DNA of 5,998 nt from Anaerolineae bacterium (lineage in GTDB: Bacteria > Chloroflexota > Anaerolineae > 4572-78): positions 1-5,998 of the forward strand of contig JALVZI010000618.1 in the NCBI GenBank assembly GCA_027022125.1, given 5' to 3'. Numbering within the stretch: the stretch's first letter is position 1; each line of letters opens with the position of its first letter. Positions 5,946-5,998 of the stretch are shown one piece after another. Below the pieces are notes generated by a model, which was not told where the DNA came from, ran no database searches, and was given only the letters and a program-made list of their open reading frames with translations. Made by a program: the position numbers and the translations under genes.

Positions 5946-5998
5946 AAATTTCACTCACCTTACGCAGTTTGAGATTTGACAGGTGTTCGATATTGTGC
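5946..5998. other. Non-coding tail after the phosphoesterase gene
   Basis: No gene or clear terminator is visible in these 53 bases. CACCT (5956-5960) and AGGTG (5981-5985) are short complementary arms without a T-run. TTGACA at 5976-5981 is a perfect -35 hexamer on the plus strand, but a -10 box at normal spacing would fall beyond the window, so a promoter for the next gene can only be suspected. Confidence 0.3.

Overview
The window carries three complete protein-coding genes and three structured intergenic regions. I see no phage, insertion sequence, CRISPR array or RNA gene. The genes are a ClC-type chloride transporter/channel with CBS and RCK_C regulatory domains (369-2444, +), an NADP-type malic enzyme fused to a phosphotransacetylase-like domain, maeB (2755-4995, -), and a calcineurin-like metallophosphoesterase (5205-5945, +).

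Organism: a bacterium with balanced base composition in its genes, AT-rich promoter regions, Shine-Dalgarno initiation and sigma70-like promoters. The intergenic palindromes (14-33, 2466-2497, 2537-2592, 2660-2716) resemble dispersed repeats I remember from free-living environmental bacteria, Chloroflexota among them. That phylum is a tentative guess; the proteins do not settle the taxonomy.

Layout: 1-368 is an AT-rich non-coding region with a dRS3-like hairpin at its left end and a possible promoter just before the ClC gene. The ClC gene and maeB converge on a 310-base gap packed with four separate hairpin structures, the first of which is a strong bidirectional terminator. maeB and the phosphoesterase diverge from a 209-base region. 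Each has its own extended -10 promoter there. The maeB leader can present its Shine-Dalgarno sequence in a hairpin loop, and three copies of an 8-base direct repeat lie next to the phosphoesterase promoter.

How the genes relate: the arrangement (+, -, +) means each gene is transcribed separately, and there is no operon. ClC moves anions across the membrane, MaeB makes NADPH and pyruvate from malate, and the phosphoesterase has an unknown substrate. Nothing in the sequence ties them into one pathway. This looks like an ordinary housekeeping/accessory stretch of chromosome. The points most worth following are the ClC gating residues and regulatory tail, the hairpin cluster, and the maeB leader.
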